This document shows positions 56,948-64,000 of a stretch of 64,000 nt of DNA, one piece after another. The stretch comes from Qipengyuania psychrotolerans (GTDB lineage: Bacteria > Pseudomonadota > Alphaproteobacteria > Sphingomonadales > Sphingomonadaceae): positions 1,178,001 to 1,242,000 of the forward strand of contig NZ_CP081297.1 in the NCBI RefSeq assembly GCF_019711355.1. The letters are read 5' to 3'. Position 1 is the stretch's first letter; the number at the start of each line of letters is the position of its first letter. The translations under genes were made by a program, and so were the position numbers. The notes beneath the pieces were generated by a model. That model was not told the origin of the DNA, did not search any database, and saw only the letters and a list, made by a program, of their open reading frames with translations.

Positions 56948-58231
56948 ATGGATATGAGGTTCAGAATGCTTCGCAGTGCAATGCAATTCTTGAAGCAAGT
57001 CCGCAACGACAAGCGCGGTAACGTGCTTGTCATGGTCGCCGCTTCGCTCGTGCCGATTGTCGGTACGATGGGCCTAGCCGTGGATGCTGCGCAGTGGCTT
57101 AGCTGGCGCCGTGACCTCCATAGCGCGGCTGATGCCGGCGCGATGGCCGGTGCGATTGCAATGAAGAACGGTGAAGACGTGAACGCCGTCGTCACCAAAG
57201 TTCTCGGGGTCAACAATCAGCACACCTACACTATCGACGCGATTGAAACTCCTCCTACTGCGGGTGATTTTGTCGGCGATAACAGCATGGTTCGCGTTGT
57301 GCTCAGCACATCGCAGGCGCTCCCGTTCTCGAGCCTTTTCCTTGCCAATGCACCAACCATCAGTGTGGAAGCAGTGGCGCAAAGCAGCTCGGAAGTTCCC
57401 AACTGCATGATCGCTCTGGATACCTTGACGGTCGGCCTGACGGTTTCTGGCTCTGCAACGGTGAACATGAATTGCGGCATGGCGTCCAATTCGAATTTCG
57501 ATGCCACGGCAACCGCCCCTGGTAGCCAGGTCGCGATCACCGCTGGCGCCCTGTCAGCCGTGGGATCGGTCAATGCGACCGGCGACATCGCGACCACGAC
57601 GGCAATTAACGACGCGGCCCCGGCGGCTGTAGATCCCTATGCAGGCCAGTTTTCGGACCCGAATATGGTGTGCAACAATTGGCCGTTATATAGCGGTTCG
57701 GGCAACGTCCTCGGGCCCGGCGGTTGCTTCAAAGGAATTCAAGTCCAGTCGAACTCAACGCTGACCCTTCTTCCGGGTACATACTATCTCGGGGAAAAAG
57801 GGCTGTCGGTAGGCGGTAACGCTACGGTTATTGGTAACGAAGTAACTTTGGTCTTCACCAACACCAGTTCGCCTTTCAACGCGAACAAGATCGGCACTTT
57901 CGGTGCCCAGGGCACCTCCAACATCCAGCTTACGGCTCCGACTACGGGTCAGTACGCGGGCATCATAATGGTGCAGGACAGCAGAACGGTTCCCTCAAAC
58001 ACTAACCGGATGATGATCACCGGAGACAGCGGCTCGGTATTCGATGGCACGATCTATGCGCCGACCAACGCGGTTACCTTCAGCGGTAACAGCAACATGA
58101 CGACCGACTGCCTGCAGATCATCGCAACGTACATCACCTTCACCGGTAATACGAACGTTCAGAACAACTGCCCTGCCGGTCGCGGTGTGGCCTCGTTCAG
58201 CGGTGACCAGTATTTGAGGCTCCGCCAATGA
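56948..58231 (+). CDS. Tad domain-containing protein with beta-rich passenger region
   Basis: A 427-residue predicted exported or membrane-anchored protein. The N-terminus KRGNVLVMVAASLVPIVGTM is a TadE/TadG-type pilin-like helix, followed by the Tad motif QWLSWRRDLHSAADAGAMAG. From about residue 240 to the end it is rich in Gly, Asn, Thr and Ser (for example NSTLTLLPGTYYLGEKGLSV), which suggests a beta-helix or surface domain. Several cysteines occur as potential disulfides. There is no von Willebrand domain. It overlaps the next gene by 4 nt. The start is the ATG at 56948 or 56954. Confidence 0.82.
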   Translation: MDMRFRMLRSAMQFLKQVRNDKRGNVLVMVAASLVPIVGTMGLAVDAAQWLSWRRDLHSAADAGAMAGAIAMKNGEDVNAVVTKVLGVNNQHTYTIDAIETPPTAGDFVGDNSMVRVVLSTSQALPFSSLFLANAPTISVEAVAQSSSEVPNCMIALDTLTVGLTVSGSATVNMNCGMASNSNFDATATAPGSQVAITAGALSAVGSVNATGDIATTTAINDAAPAAVDPYAGQFSDPNMVCNNWPLYSGSGNVLGPGGCFKGIQVQSNSTLTLLPGTYYLGEKGLSVGGNATVIGNEVTLVFTNTSSPFNANKIGTFGAQGTSNIQLTAPTTGQYAGIIMVQDSRTVPSNTNRMMITGDSGSVFDGTIYAPTNAVTFSGNSNMTTDCLQIIATYITFTGNTNVQNNCPAGRGVASFSGDQYLRLRQ

Positions 58232-58686
58232 TCCAGAAATTCGCAACCATCCTGTGGGATAAGCGCGGAAATGCTGCCGTGGAAGTCGCTATGGTGATGC
58301 CACTTGTGCTGATGATGGCGCTGGGCGGCATCGATTTCGGCATGGGATTCCGTCACAAGATAGAAGTGCAACAGCACGCGCAGACTGGCGCGGAATACGT
58401 TATGGGCACGCTTGAAACGTTGCCAGCGGCGGTCGACGTCCGGCAGGCGATCTCGGATTCCTCGGGCTATCCAATGGGGCAAATCACCGCCACTTACTGG
58501 ATTGAGTGCGACGGTGTGAAGCCAACCGTACCTGCGCCTGTGTGCGTTAACCCGACTGCAGTGAAAACTCAGTATCTCACAATTACTGTCAGCGACCAGT
58601 GGACGCCGATGTTGAACATCGACGGGATCGCGGATTTCGCAACCACGCAGACACACGTCGGATCGGTTACACTGAGGACGGAATGA
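58228..58686 (+). CDS. TadE/TadG-like protein
   Basis: A 152-residue pseudopilin-like protein. The pattern KRGNAAVEVAMVMPLVLMMA near the N-terminus is the TadE-type helix, with the acidic Glu five residues into it. The rest is a small periplasmic domain with two cysteines (ECDGVK, PVCVNP). It overlaps both neighbours by 4 nt. Confidence 0.88.
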   Translation: MIQKFATILWDKRGNAAVEVAMVMPLVLMMALGGIDFGMGFRHKIEVQQHAQTGAEYVMGTLETLPAAVDVRQAISDSSGYPMGQITATYWIECDGVKPTVPAPVCVNPTAVKTQYLTITVSDQWTPMLNIDGIADFATTQTHVGSVTLRTE

Positions 58687-59090
58687 TGCTTACTCGTTTC
58701 AAACGCCTATTGCACAATCAGCGCGGCGTCGCTGCTGTCGAATTTGCAATGGTCTTGCCGATTACGCTGACCATGCTGCTCGGCGCACTGAACATGGGTA
58801 TTTACATCTTCTTCCAGAACTCGCTTTCGTCTGCTTTGGACGAAGCAGCGCGAGAAGTATCCGTCTGGCCCACGCCGTCGGACACGGAATTGCAGACAGA
58901 ATTCACAGATAACCTGCTGAGCGCCCAGGCGTTCGGAAATGCCACGCTGGCGGTTGCCCATGGGACCGACACGTTCGGCCGCGACTACGTCGATCTCACC
59001 GCCTCTGGCGGGATAGATGTGAACCTGGTGTTCGTGAACCTCGGCACCATGCCCGTGAGCATGACGAAGAGGTCATACCCGCAGCTTTAA
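58683..59090 (+). CDS. TadE/TadG-like protein
   Basis: A 135-residue TadE-like protein starting at the ATG at 58683 (or 58686) in an ATGA overlap. The diagnostic N-terminal helix is RGVAAVEFAMVLPITLTMLL with the conserved Glu. It differs from its neighbour in the globular part (DEAAREVSVWP). The three genes form a cassette of minor pilins, but no TadA, TadB, TadC, CpaB or RcpC genes are within the window. Confidence 0.88.
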   Translation: MMLTRFKRLLHNQRGVAAVEFAMVLPITLTMLLGALNMGIYIFFQNSLSSALDEAAREVSVWPTPSDTELQTEFTDNLLSAQAFGNATLAVAHGTDTFGRDYVDLTASGGIDVNLVFVNLGTMPVSMTKRSYPQL

Positions 59091-59155
59091 ACGATTGCTG
59101 GGGGGCGGGGCGATGCGGTCTTGCAGATCGCGTCGAGCGCGGTCATGGCTCGAAA

Positions 59156-59827
59156 ATGACGGGCCAAGATAACATCGCTGACAATACGCTGCCTGACGAA
59201 ATCCGGGTCGCGCTCGCCTACGCTTCTCCCGCTGACAGGGTGCATTACCGGGCGCTCTTTGAACTGGACCGCCGGCTTGCGGAAATCGTATCAGGCAGCA
59301 GCGAAACGATGATCGGCCAGCTTCGATTGGCATGGTGGCGCGACACCCTGTCCAGACCGATTGGCGCTCTCCCCGAGGGTGAACCGCTGATCAAGGCTCT
59401 TGCGAACAGCTGGGGGCACAACATTCCAGCACTTACAGGACTCGTCGATGGCTGGGAATCTCTGCTCGCGGCGGAGCAGCTTGACCTTGCAACAATCGAA
59501 GCCTTTTCCAGGGGGCGTGAAGATGCGTGGCAGGCTCTAGCGCGGGATTGCCTGGGGTACGACGAACCCAATGGAGCCGTCAGCGCTGCAAGGCTTTGGT
59601 CGCTCGCTGATCTGGCTTCGCACATGTCGGATGAGACAGAGCGCAATCTAATCCTTTCGGCGGCGAAGTCGGGTTCAGGTCAAATGGACCCGCTGCCCAA
59701 ACGGCTGCGTCCATTCGCGGTGCTGGCGGCGCTGGGCAAACGTGCCATTGGCCGAGGGGGACGTCCACTGATGGAAGGGCGCCGCGCGGCATTAGTGGCC
59801 TTGCGGGTCGGTGCGATTGGGCGCTAG
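59156..59827 (+). CDS. Squalene/phytoene synthase family protein (NDUFAF6-like)
   Basis: A 223-residue protein of the trans-isoprenyl-diphosphate-synthase fold. The segment GQLRLAWWRDTLSR (about residue 53) is the best clue: it matches the squalene/phytoene synthase superfamily and especially the NDUFAF6-like complex I assembly group. The Asp-rich motifs DxxxD of true synthases are not evident, so catalysis is doubtful. This is a short member; true synthases are near 300 residues. An assembly-factor role for complex I is an inference from this resemblance. Confidence 0.7.
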   Translation: MTGQDNIADNTLPDEIRVALAYASPADRVHYRALFELDRRLAEIVSGSSETMIGQLRLAWWRDTLSRPIGALPEGEPLIKALANSWGHNIPALTGLVDGWESLLAAEQLDLATIEAFSRGREDAWQALARDCLGYDEPNGAVSAARLWSLADLASHMSDETERNLILSAAKSGSGQMDPLPKRLRPFAVLAALGKRAIGRGGRPLMEGRRAALVALRVGAIGR

Positions 59828-59858
59828 ACAAAATACTGAAAATTCAGGGGGTCGCACT

Positions 59859-60329
59859 TTGAAGAACGCTGTTACTGGCGCACTCGTGACGTTGCTCGCC
59901 ATGGCTATCGGCATGTTCTGGTACCAGGGCAGGGCAGAAGTCGAAACGGCGGCGCCGCCGCCAAGTTTGCTCACTGCCGAGGATGAAAAGCCGGACCCCA
60001 ACAACCTGCCCATTGTCGATGCGCAGGACATGGTTGGTCCTGCACCGCCAGAGGCAAGCGAATTGACCAAAGAGCAGCAACGCTTTTTCCGCTATGACCG
60101 TGACCGTGACTGGCGGATCACCCGGACAGAAATGCTGGCTACCCGAAGCAGCGCATTCCGCAAACTCGACAAGGACGGCAATAACTTGCTGACCTTCGAG
60201 GAATGGGCCGTCGCCACGGTCGACAAGTTCGAAGGCGCTGACGCGAACTCCGACAACGAACTTACGCCCCGCGAATTCCTCACCACGCAGCCCAAGCCCG
60301 CCAAACGCAAGCCAAGCTGCGCGTGCTGA
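59859..60329 (+). CDS. EF-hand domain protein with N-terminal membrane anchor
   Basis: A 156-residue protein with an N-terminal signal anchor (ALVTLLAMAIGMFWYQG), a proline-rich linker and three EF-hand-like loops: DRDRDWRITRTEM, DKDGNNLLTFEEW and DANSDNELTPREF. The middle loop (D-x-D-x-N-x-x-x-x-x-x-E) is the most canonical. It probably binds calcium in the periplasm. The C-terminus ends CAC. I prefer the TTG at 59859 with GGGGG upstream; an ATG at 59811 would overlap the previous gene. The stop abuts the trmFO stop exactly (TGATCA). Confidence 0.8.
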   Translation: MKNAVTGALVTLLAMAIGMFWYQGRAEVETAAPPPSLLTAEDEKPDPNNLPIVDAQDMVGPAPPEASELTKEQQRFFRYDRDRDWRITRTEMLATRSSAFRKLDKDGNNLLTFEEWAVATVDKFEGADANSDNELTPREFLTTQPKPAKRKPSCAC

Positions 60330-61697
60330 TCAAGCCGGGACAGGTTCGCTAGCAGCGAGCCATTCTCCGAACTCAGCCTTCGCGCGCGAAGTATAGGCTT
60401 CCTTGCGCTGCTTCTTCTTCACATCATGGAGCGGCGGGAAGAGGCCGAAATTAACGTTCATGGGCTGAAAGGTCTCAGCCTCCGCATCGCCGGTTATGTG
60501 GCTCAGTAGTGCACCGAATGCCGTCGTTCGGGGCGGCGGAGTAAACTCGCGGCCGCCCATTTCTGCGGCCGCCATGATCCCGGCCATCAGTCCGACGGCC
60601 GAGCTTTCTACGTATCCTTCGCAGCCGGTAATCTGCCCGGCGAACCTGATATGTTCAGCGCCGCGCAAACGCAGCTGCCGGTCGAGGACCAAGGGCGAAT
60701 TGATGAAAGTGTTGCGGTGCAGTCCGCCGAGCCGGGCAAACTCTGCATTCTGGAGGCCCGGAATGGTGCGGAATAGTTCGACCTGCGCGCCGTATTTCAG
60801 CTTGGTCTGGAAGCCGACCATGTTCCACAGCGTTCCAAGCTTGTTATCCTGACGCAGCTGGACAACCGCGTGCGGCCAGCGGCCCTGCGGGAATTCGGGT
60901 GTGGCGTCGTGGGGATTATCGAGCCCGACCGGCTTCATCGGACCGAATCGCAGGGTGTCGACGCCGCGCGATGCCATCACTTCGATCGGCATACAGCCAT
61001 CGAAATAGGGCGTGTTAGCTTCCCACTCGCGGAATTCGGTCTTCTCGCCGTCCATCAACCCTTGATGGAACGCGAGGTATTGGTCCTTGGTCATCGGGCA
61101 ATTGATATAATCGCCCTCTTCGTTTGAGGCTTCTGTCCGCTTGTTCCAGCGTGACTGAATCCAGCAAACGCTCATATCGATGCTGTCGCGGTGAACAATA
61201 GGAGCGATGGCATCGAAGAACGCGAGCCTGTCTTGGCCGGTCGCCCCGACGATACTTTCAGCAAGCGATTGCGCCGTCAGTGGGCCGGTCGAGACGATCG
61301 TGGGACCAGACGAGGGAAGGGTATCCACGCGTTCTCTGACAACCGTCACGTTAGGATGTTCCTCGAGGGTGCGCTGCACTTCGGCGGAGAACACGTCGCG
61401 GTCGACCGCCATGGCGCTGCCGGCAGGCACCCTCGCAATTTCGCCGGCGCGCATAACAATACTGTCGAGCCGGCGCATTTCGTCATGCAATAGACCGACG
61501 GCATTCTTGTCGCTGTCATCGGACCGGAAGCTGTTTGAGCAAACAAGCTCGGCCAGCCCATCAGTCTGATGGGCCGCGGTCATTTCTCCGCTGCCGCGCA
61601 TTTCGGACAAGCGAACCTTGTACCCGCGCTGTGCAAGTTGCCACGCTGCTTCGCTTCCTGCGAGGCCGCCGCCGATTATCTGTATGTCATGTGCCAT
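60330..61697 (-). CDS. trmFO: Methylenetetrahydrofolate--tRNA-(uracil-5-)-methyltransferase
   Basis: Folate- and FAD-dependent enzyme that makes ribothymidine at position 54 of tRNA. The FAD motif [21 protein letters not shown] is at the N-terminus in part. Other signatures are [31 protein letters not shown] and [20 protein letters not shown]. The 455-residue length is normal. I use the ATG at 61697 ([10 protein letters not shown]). It is convergent with the EF-hand gene and its promoter region is shared with the lysoplasmalogenase-like gene. Confidence 0.95.
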   Translation of the reverse strand: MAHDIQIIGGGLAGSEAAWQLAQRGYKVRLSEMRGSGEMTAAHQTDGLAELVCSNSFRSDDSDKNAVGLLHDEMRRLDSIVMRAGEIARVPAGSAMAVDRDVFSAEVQRTLEEHPNVTVVRERVDTLPSSGPTIVSTGPLTAQSLAESIVGATGQDRLAFFDAIAPIVHRDSIDMSVCWIQSRWNKRTEASNEEGDYINCPMTKDQYLAFHQGLMDGEKTEFREWEANTPYFDGCMPIEVMASRGVDTLRFGPMKPVGLDNPHDATPEFPQGRWPHAVVQLRQDNKLGTLWNMVGFQTKLKYGAQVELFRTIPGLQNAEFARLGGLHRNTFINSPLVLDRQLRLRGAEHIRFAGQITGCEGYVESSAVGLMAGIMAAAEMGGREFTPPPRTTAFGALLSHITGDAEAETFQPMNVNFGLFPPLHDVKKKQRKEAYTSRAKAEFGEWLAASEPVPA

Positions 61698-61766
61698 GGT
61701 GAGGCGCACCTAGTGCTTGCATGCCCCCTCTATCAAGGCATACCGGAAATGAACGAGGGGAATCTC

Positions 61767-62423
61767 ATGCCGAAACGTGCATTATCAGAGCACCGTCCAT
61801 ACCTTCTGGCCAGCCTTGCGGCTGCAATCAGCTATTTCTTCGTGATGGACAGCGCCATCGGGGGCATCTGGCTGATGGCATGGAAAGGTGCAGGGGTCGC
61901 GTTTCTTGCGCTCTATGCGGCCCATCGCGGCAAAGGGGTCGATGCGGCTTTGATTGCATTGGTCATGGCTTTTGGTGCGCTCGGTGACGTCTTGCTGGAA
62001 ATAAGTTTCCTTGTTGGCGGAGGGCTGTTTGCGGTGGGTCACATCATCGCAATCGCCCTCTACATGCGTAATCGGCGAACTCATCCCACCGGCAGTCAGA
62101 CGATGGCCGGGTTGGCTCTGGTCGCCCTCACTCCGGTGGTGGCTGCCCTTATGACCTATCCATTGCCGAATTGGCAGACGGCGACGGGTTATTCGCTTTT
62201 GGTAGGCGCAATGGCGGCATGTGCCTGGACGAGCAGTTTCCCGCGCTACCGCGTGGGCTCCGGCGCAGTGCTGTTCGTGGTGAGTGACCTGCTGATATTC
62301 GCCCGCGAGACCGGGCACATATCTCAGGAGTTAGGTTCCTGGCTGGTTTGGCCGATCTACTACGGCGCCCAGTTCCTGATCGTCACAGGGGTCGTCCAGA
62401 CACTTAGGACCCGTGCTGCCTAA
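61767..62423 (+). CDS. Lysoplasmalogenase-like (YhhN/TMEM86) membrane protein
   Basis: A 218-residue protein with about seven or eight membrane helices. The conserved acidic residues lie in MAFGALGDVLLEISFLVGGG (about residue 70) and VVSDLLIFARE (about residue 172), which match the YhhN family. Family members hydrolyse lysoplasmalogens; plasmalogens are rare in aerobes, so the true substrate may differ. The ATG at 61767 has GAGGGG upstream. The stop touches the next gene stop with no gap. Confidence 0.82.
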   Translation: MPKRALSEHRPYLLASLAAAISYFFVMDSAIGGIWLMAWKGAGVAFLALYAAHRGKGVDAALIALVMAFGALGDVLLEISFLVGGGLFAVGHIIAIALYMRNRRTHPTGSQTMAGLALVALTPVVAALMTYPLPNWQTATGYSLLVGAMAACAWTSSFPRYRVGSGAVLFVVSDLLIFARETGHISQELGSWLVWPIYYGAQFLIVTGVVQTLRTRAA

Positions 62424-63266
62424 TCAAGCCGTCCAAGCCGCGATGGTCGTCCGGTGCAGTTCTCGCCGGTGGCCTTCATAACCGCCCGTAGCCTTGTGGA
62501 GCAGTGAACGATTGTCCCACATGAGAAGCATGTCGTTTTCCCACTCGTGTCGGTATACGAATTCCTCTCGGGATTGCCATTGAGCAAGCTCGCTTAGCAG
62601 CGCGATGGCATCGCGCTGCGCCATTCCTTCGATCCCGATGATATAGCCCAGTGTGGAGTACAGTGTTTCCTCGCCCGTTTCCGGGTGCGCTTGCACAAGA
62701 GGATGCGTCCGGGTCTCTAGCGCCGAAATGTCAGGGCGGATGGCCATGGAGCGATCTTTGTCACGGTCGCCGTATGTGCCGTCTGGCGCATAAGCGAGCT
62801 GCGCGCTGTGAACTGCCGTAAGCGACCTGAGGTAATCCTTCCGATCTTCCGGGAGAGCGCGGAATGCGGCCGCTTGGTCAGCGAAAAGCGTGTCACCGCC
62901 ATGTGGCGGGATATCGATAGCCAGAAGGCAGGTGCCCGAAGGAGGCGCTGGCAGAAAGCTCCAGTCGCTATGCCAATTTTCAGCGAAAAGCGGGCTGCGC
63001 TCATCCGCCTCACGCAGGATTGCCGCTATATGTTGCCGGCCGGGTATCGGATCGAAGAAAGGGTCCTCACCAAAGCCGCCCATTGCGATCGTGAATGCTT
63101 CAAGGGCATCATCTCCCATCGCCTGTCCCGGGAAGGCAATGACTTTGTGTTCCAGCCAGATCGAACGAATTTGTTCGGCTAAGTCAGGAGCGATGGGGTG
63201 ACTGAGATCGAGCCCGGACACGCGCGCACCGCACGCCTGTCCGCTAGGCTCGATCTTCAGGGTCAT
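62424..63266 (-). CDS. TauD/TfdA family Fe(II)/2-oxoglutarate dioxygenase
   Basis: A 280-residue oxygenase that uses 2-oxoglutarate. The iron ligands are the H-x-D of AENWHSDWSFLPAPP (about residue 98) and the histidine in NRSLLHKATGGYEGHRRELH, which also holds the 2-oxoglutarate-binding arginine. The start GACGARVSGLDLSHPIAPDL is typical. Substrates range from taurine to aromatic ethers and sulfates, and cannot be told here. It starts inside the last codons of gyrA (4-nt overlap), so it is transcribed with gyrase. Confidence 0.9.
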   Translation of the reverse strand: MTLKIEPSGQACGARVSGLDLSHPIAPDLAEQIRSIWLEHKVIAFPGQAMGDDALEAFTIAMGGFGEDPFFDPIPGRQHIAAILREADERSPLFAENWHSDWSFLPAPPSGTCLLAIDIPPHGGDTLFADQAAAFRALPEDRKDYLRSLTAVHSAQLAYAPDGTYGDRDKDRSMAIRPDISALETRTHPLVQAHPETGEETLYSTLGYIIGIEGMAQRDAIALLSELAQWQSREEFVYRHEWENDMLLMWDNRSLLHKATGGYEGHRRELHRTTIAAWTA

Positions 63267-64000
63267 TCGCCGGGTTCGTCCTCGATGTTGTCGTCAGAAT
63301 GCAGAGTTGTGTGGGGCGTTGTGACGTCGCCTCCGCCCCTGCGCTCTACCATTTCCTCGACCACCGCTTCTTCGGCCTCGTTTTCGGGATCTTCGGTCTC
63401 GTCGATCAATGCGGCGCCGACGATCTGTTCGCCTTTCGACACATTGAAGATGCGCACACCGGACGAACCGCGGCCTGACACTGAATAGCCGTCGTGATTT
63501 TCGAAACCGCCGGGCAGCATATGCCGGAAATCTATCGGTAGACGGATGAGCTTGGCCTGGTCGGTTACCAGCATCAGCTGCGAACCATGTTTGACCGGGA
63601 AGCTGCCTACGACAGGACCATTGCGTTCCGGATTGCTATCCGGAGTGCCGATGTTGGTGAGGCCTTGTCCGCCGCGTCCGATGGTCCGGTATTCATAGGC
63701 AGAAGATATCTTGCCGTAACCGTTGGCCGTCAAAGTGAGGATGAATTCTTCACCCTCGGCCATTTCAGCGACCTTTTCTGGCGGCAGAGTGGCTTCGGCA
63801 TCGTTGTTCTTCCATGCCGCAGCCCTGAGATATGCGTCCCGCACCTCGGTATCGCGTTCTCCCGCATCCAGGACGGCCATCGAAACGACTTTGGCGCCGT
63901 TCTTCAATGTCATGCCGCGTACACCGATACCGGTCCGGCTCTTGGTTTCGCGCGCATCAGAGGCGGCAAAGCGAATGGCTTTCCCTGAATCCGATGCCAG
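63263..64000 (-). CDS. gyrA: DNA gyrase subunit A, C-terminal part, cut by window edge
   Basis: The visible 245 residues are the C-terminal beta-pinwheel DNA-wrapping domain of GyrA. The repeated blade motif is seen as RTIGRGGQGLTNIGTP near the middle, with the upstream TKSRTGIGVRGMTLKNGAKV at the window edge. The acidic tail EDPENEAEEAVVEEMVERRG is normal for GyrA. The catalytic domain lies outside the window. The gene ends overlapping the TauD-like gene by 4 nt. Confidence 0.93.
   Translation of the reverse strand: MASDSGKAIRFAASDARETKSRTGIGVRGMTLKNGAKVVSMAVLDAGERDTEVRDAYLRAAAWKNNDAEATLPPEKVAEMAEGEEFILTLTANGYGKISSAYEYRTIGRGGQGLTNIGTPDSNPERNGPVVGSFPVKHGSQLMLVTDQAKLIRLPIDFRHMLPGGFENHDGYSVSGRGSSGVRIFNVSKGEQIVGAALIDETEDPENEAEEAVVEEMVERRGGGDVTTPHTTLHSDDNIEDEPGE

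Overview
The window is chromosomal DNA of an alphaproteobacterium. The best fit is Sphingomonadales, family Erythrobacteraceae. I infer this from the moderately high G+C, the style of complex I with its extra small genes, an alphaproteobacterial-type LexA box, CtrA-like TTAA-N7-TTAA sites, an alphaproteobacterial RpoH promoter with a ROSE thermometer, and the mix of DUF1467, DUF1178 and orphan TadE/TadG genes. Almost all of it is ordinary, tightly packed core genome. I see no prophage, insertion sequence, integrase or CRISPR array, and no clear pseudogene.

Layout. 1-1806: a partial thiolase and a divergent coniferyl-aldehyde-type aldehyde dehydrogenase. 1983-21075: one long rightward unit, nuoA to nuoN for NADH:quinone oxidoreductase (complex I), then birA, coaX, an RNase J gene and a DUF1467 gene, mostly with 1-8 nt overlaps. 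Three non-canonical genes sit inside nuo: a 53-aa and a 47-aa predicted membrane peptide and a 260-aa predicted exported protein. NuoC carries a long basic tail. 21080-27745: a large membrane-anchored coiled-coil protein diverges from a set holding an HPt-like protein and a histidine-kinase-like protein, both lacking the expected phospho-acceptor histidine. The shared promoter has three TTAA motifs at exact 11-bp spacing. 27801-30556: gltA and gltX; 30585-32774: comEC.

32828-41843 is a leftward block: ppiD, trpE, a phosphodiester-glycosidase-like lipoprotein, a proline iminopeptidase, trpG, trpD, trpC, moaC, then lexA with its own LexA box. 42059-47623: tpiA, secG, pyrG, a structured intergenic region that may encode a small RNA, hsp20 with a strong RpoH promoter and ROSE-like thermometer, a monothiol-spaced glutaredoxin, a nitrilase-family hydrolase, a DUF1178 gene and tRNA-Arg(CCT). 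47624-53706: an accessory catabolic stretch with an MFS transporter, a haloalkane-dehalogenase-like hydrolase, MscS, a VOC protein, 4-hydroxyphenylpyruvate dioxygenase and an acyl-CoA dehydrogenase. 53759-56669: a FtsB-like protein, pdhA and pdhB. 56948-59090: three TadE/TadG-like genes behind a CtrA-like site. 59156-64000: a squalene/phytoene-synthase-like protein (NDUFAF6 resemblance), an EF-hand protein, trmFO, a lysoplasmalogenase-like membrane protein, a TauD-like dioxygenase and the 3' end of gyrA.

Central respiration is well represented: citrate synthase and pyruvate dehydrogenase supply NADH, and complex I oxidises it. The most novel-looking parts are the histidine-less phosphorelay-like cluster under a putative CtrA site, the extra genes inside nuo, and the structured RNA region between pyrG and hsp20.
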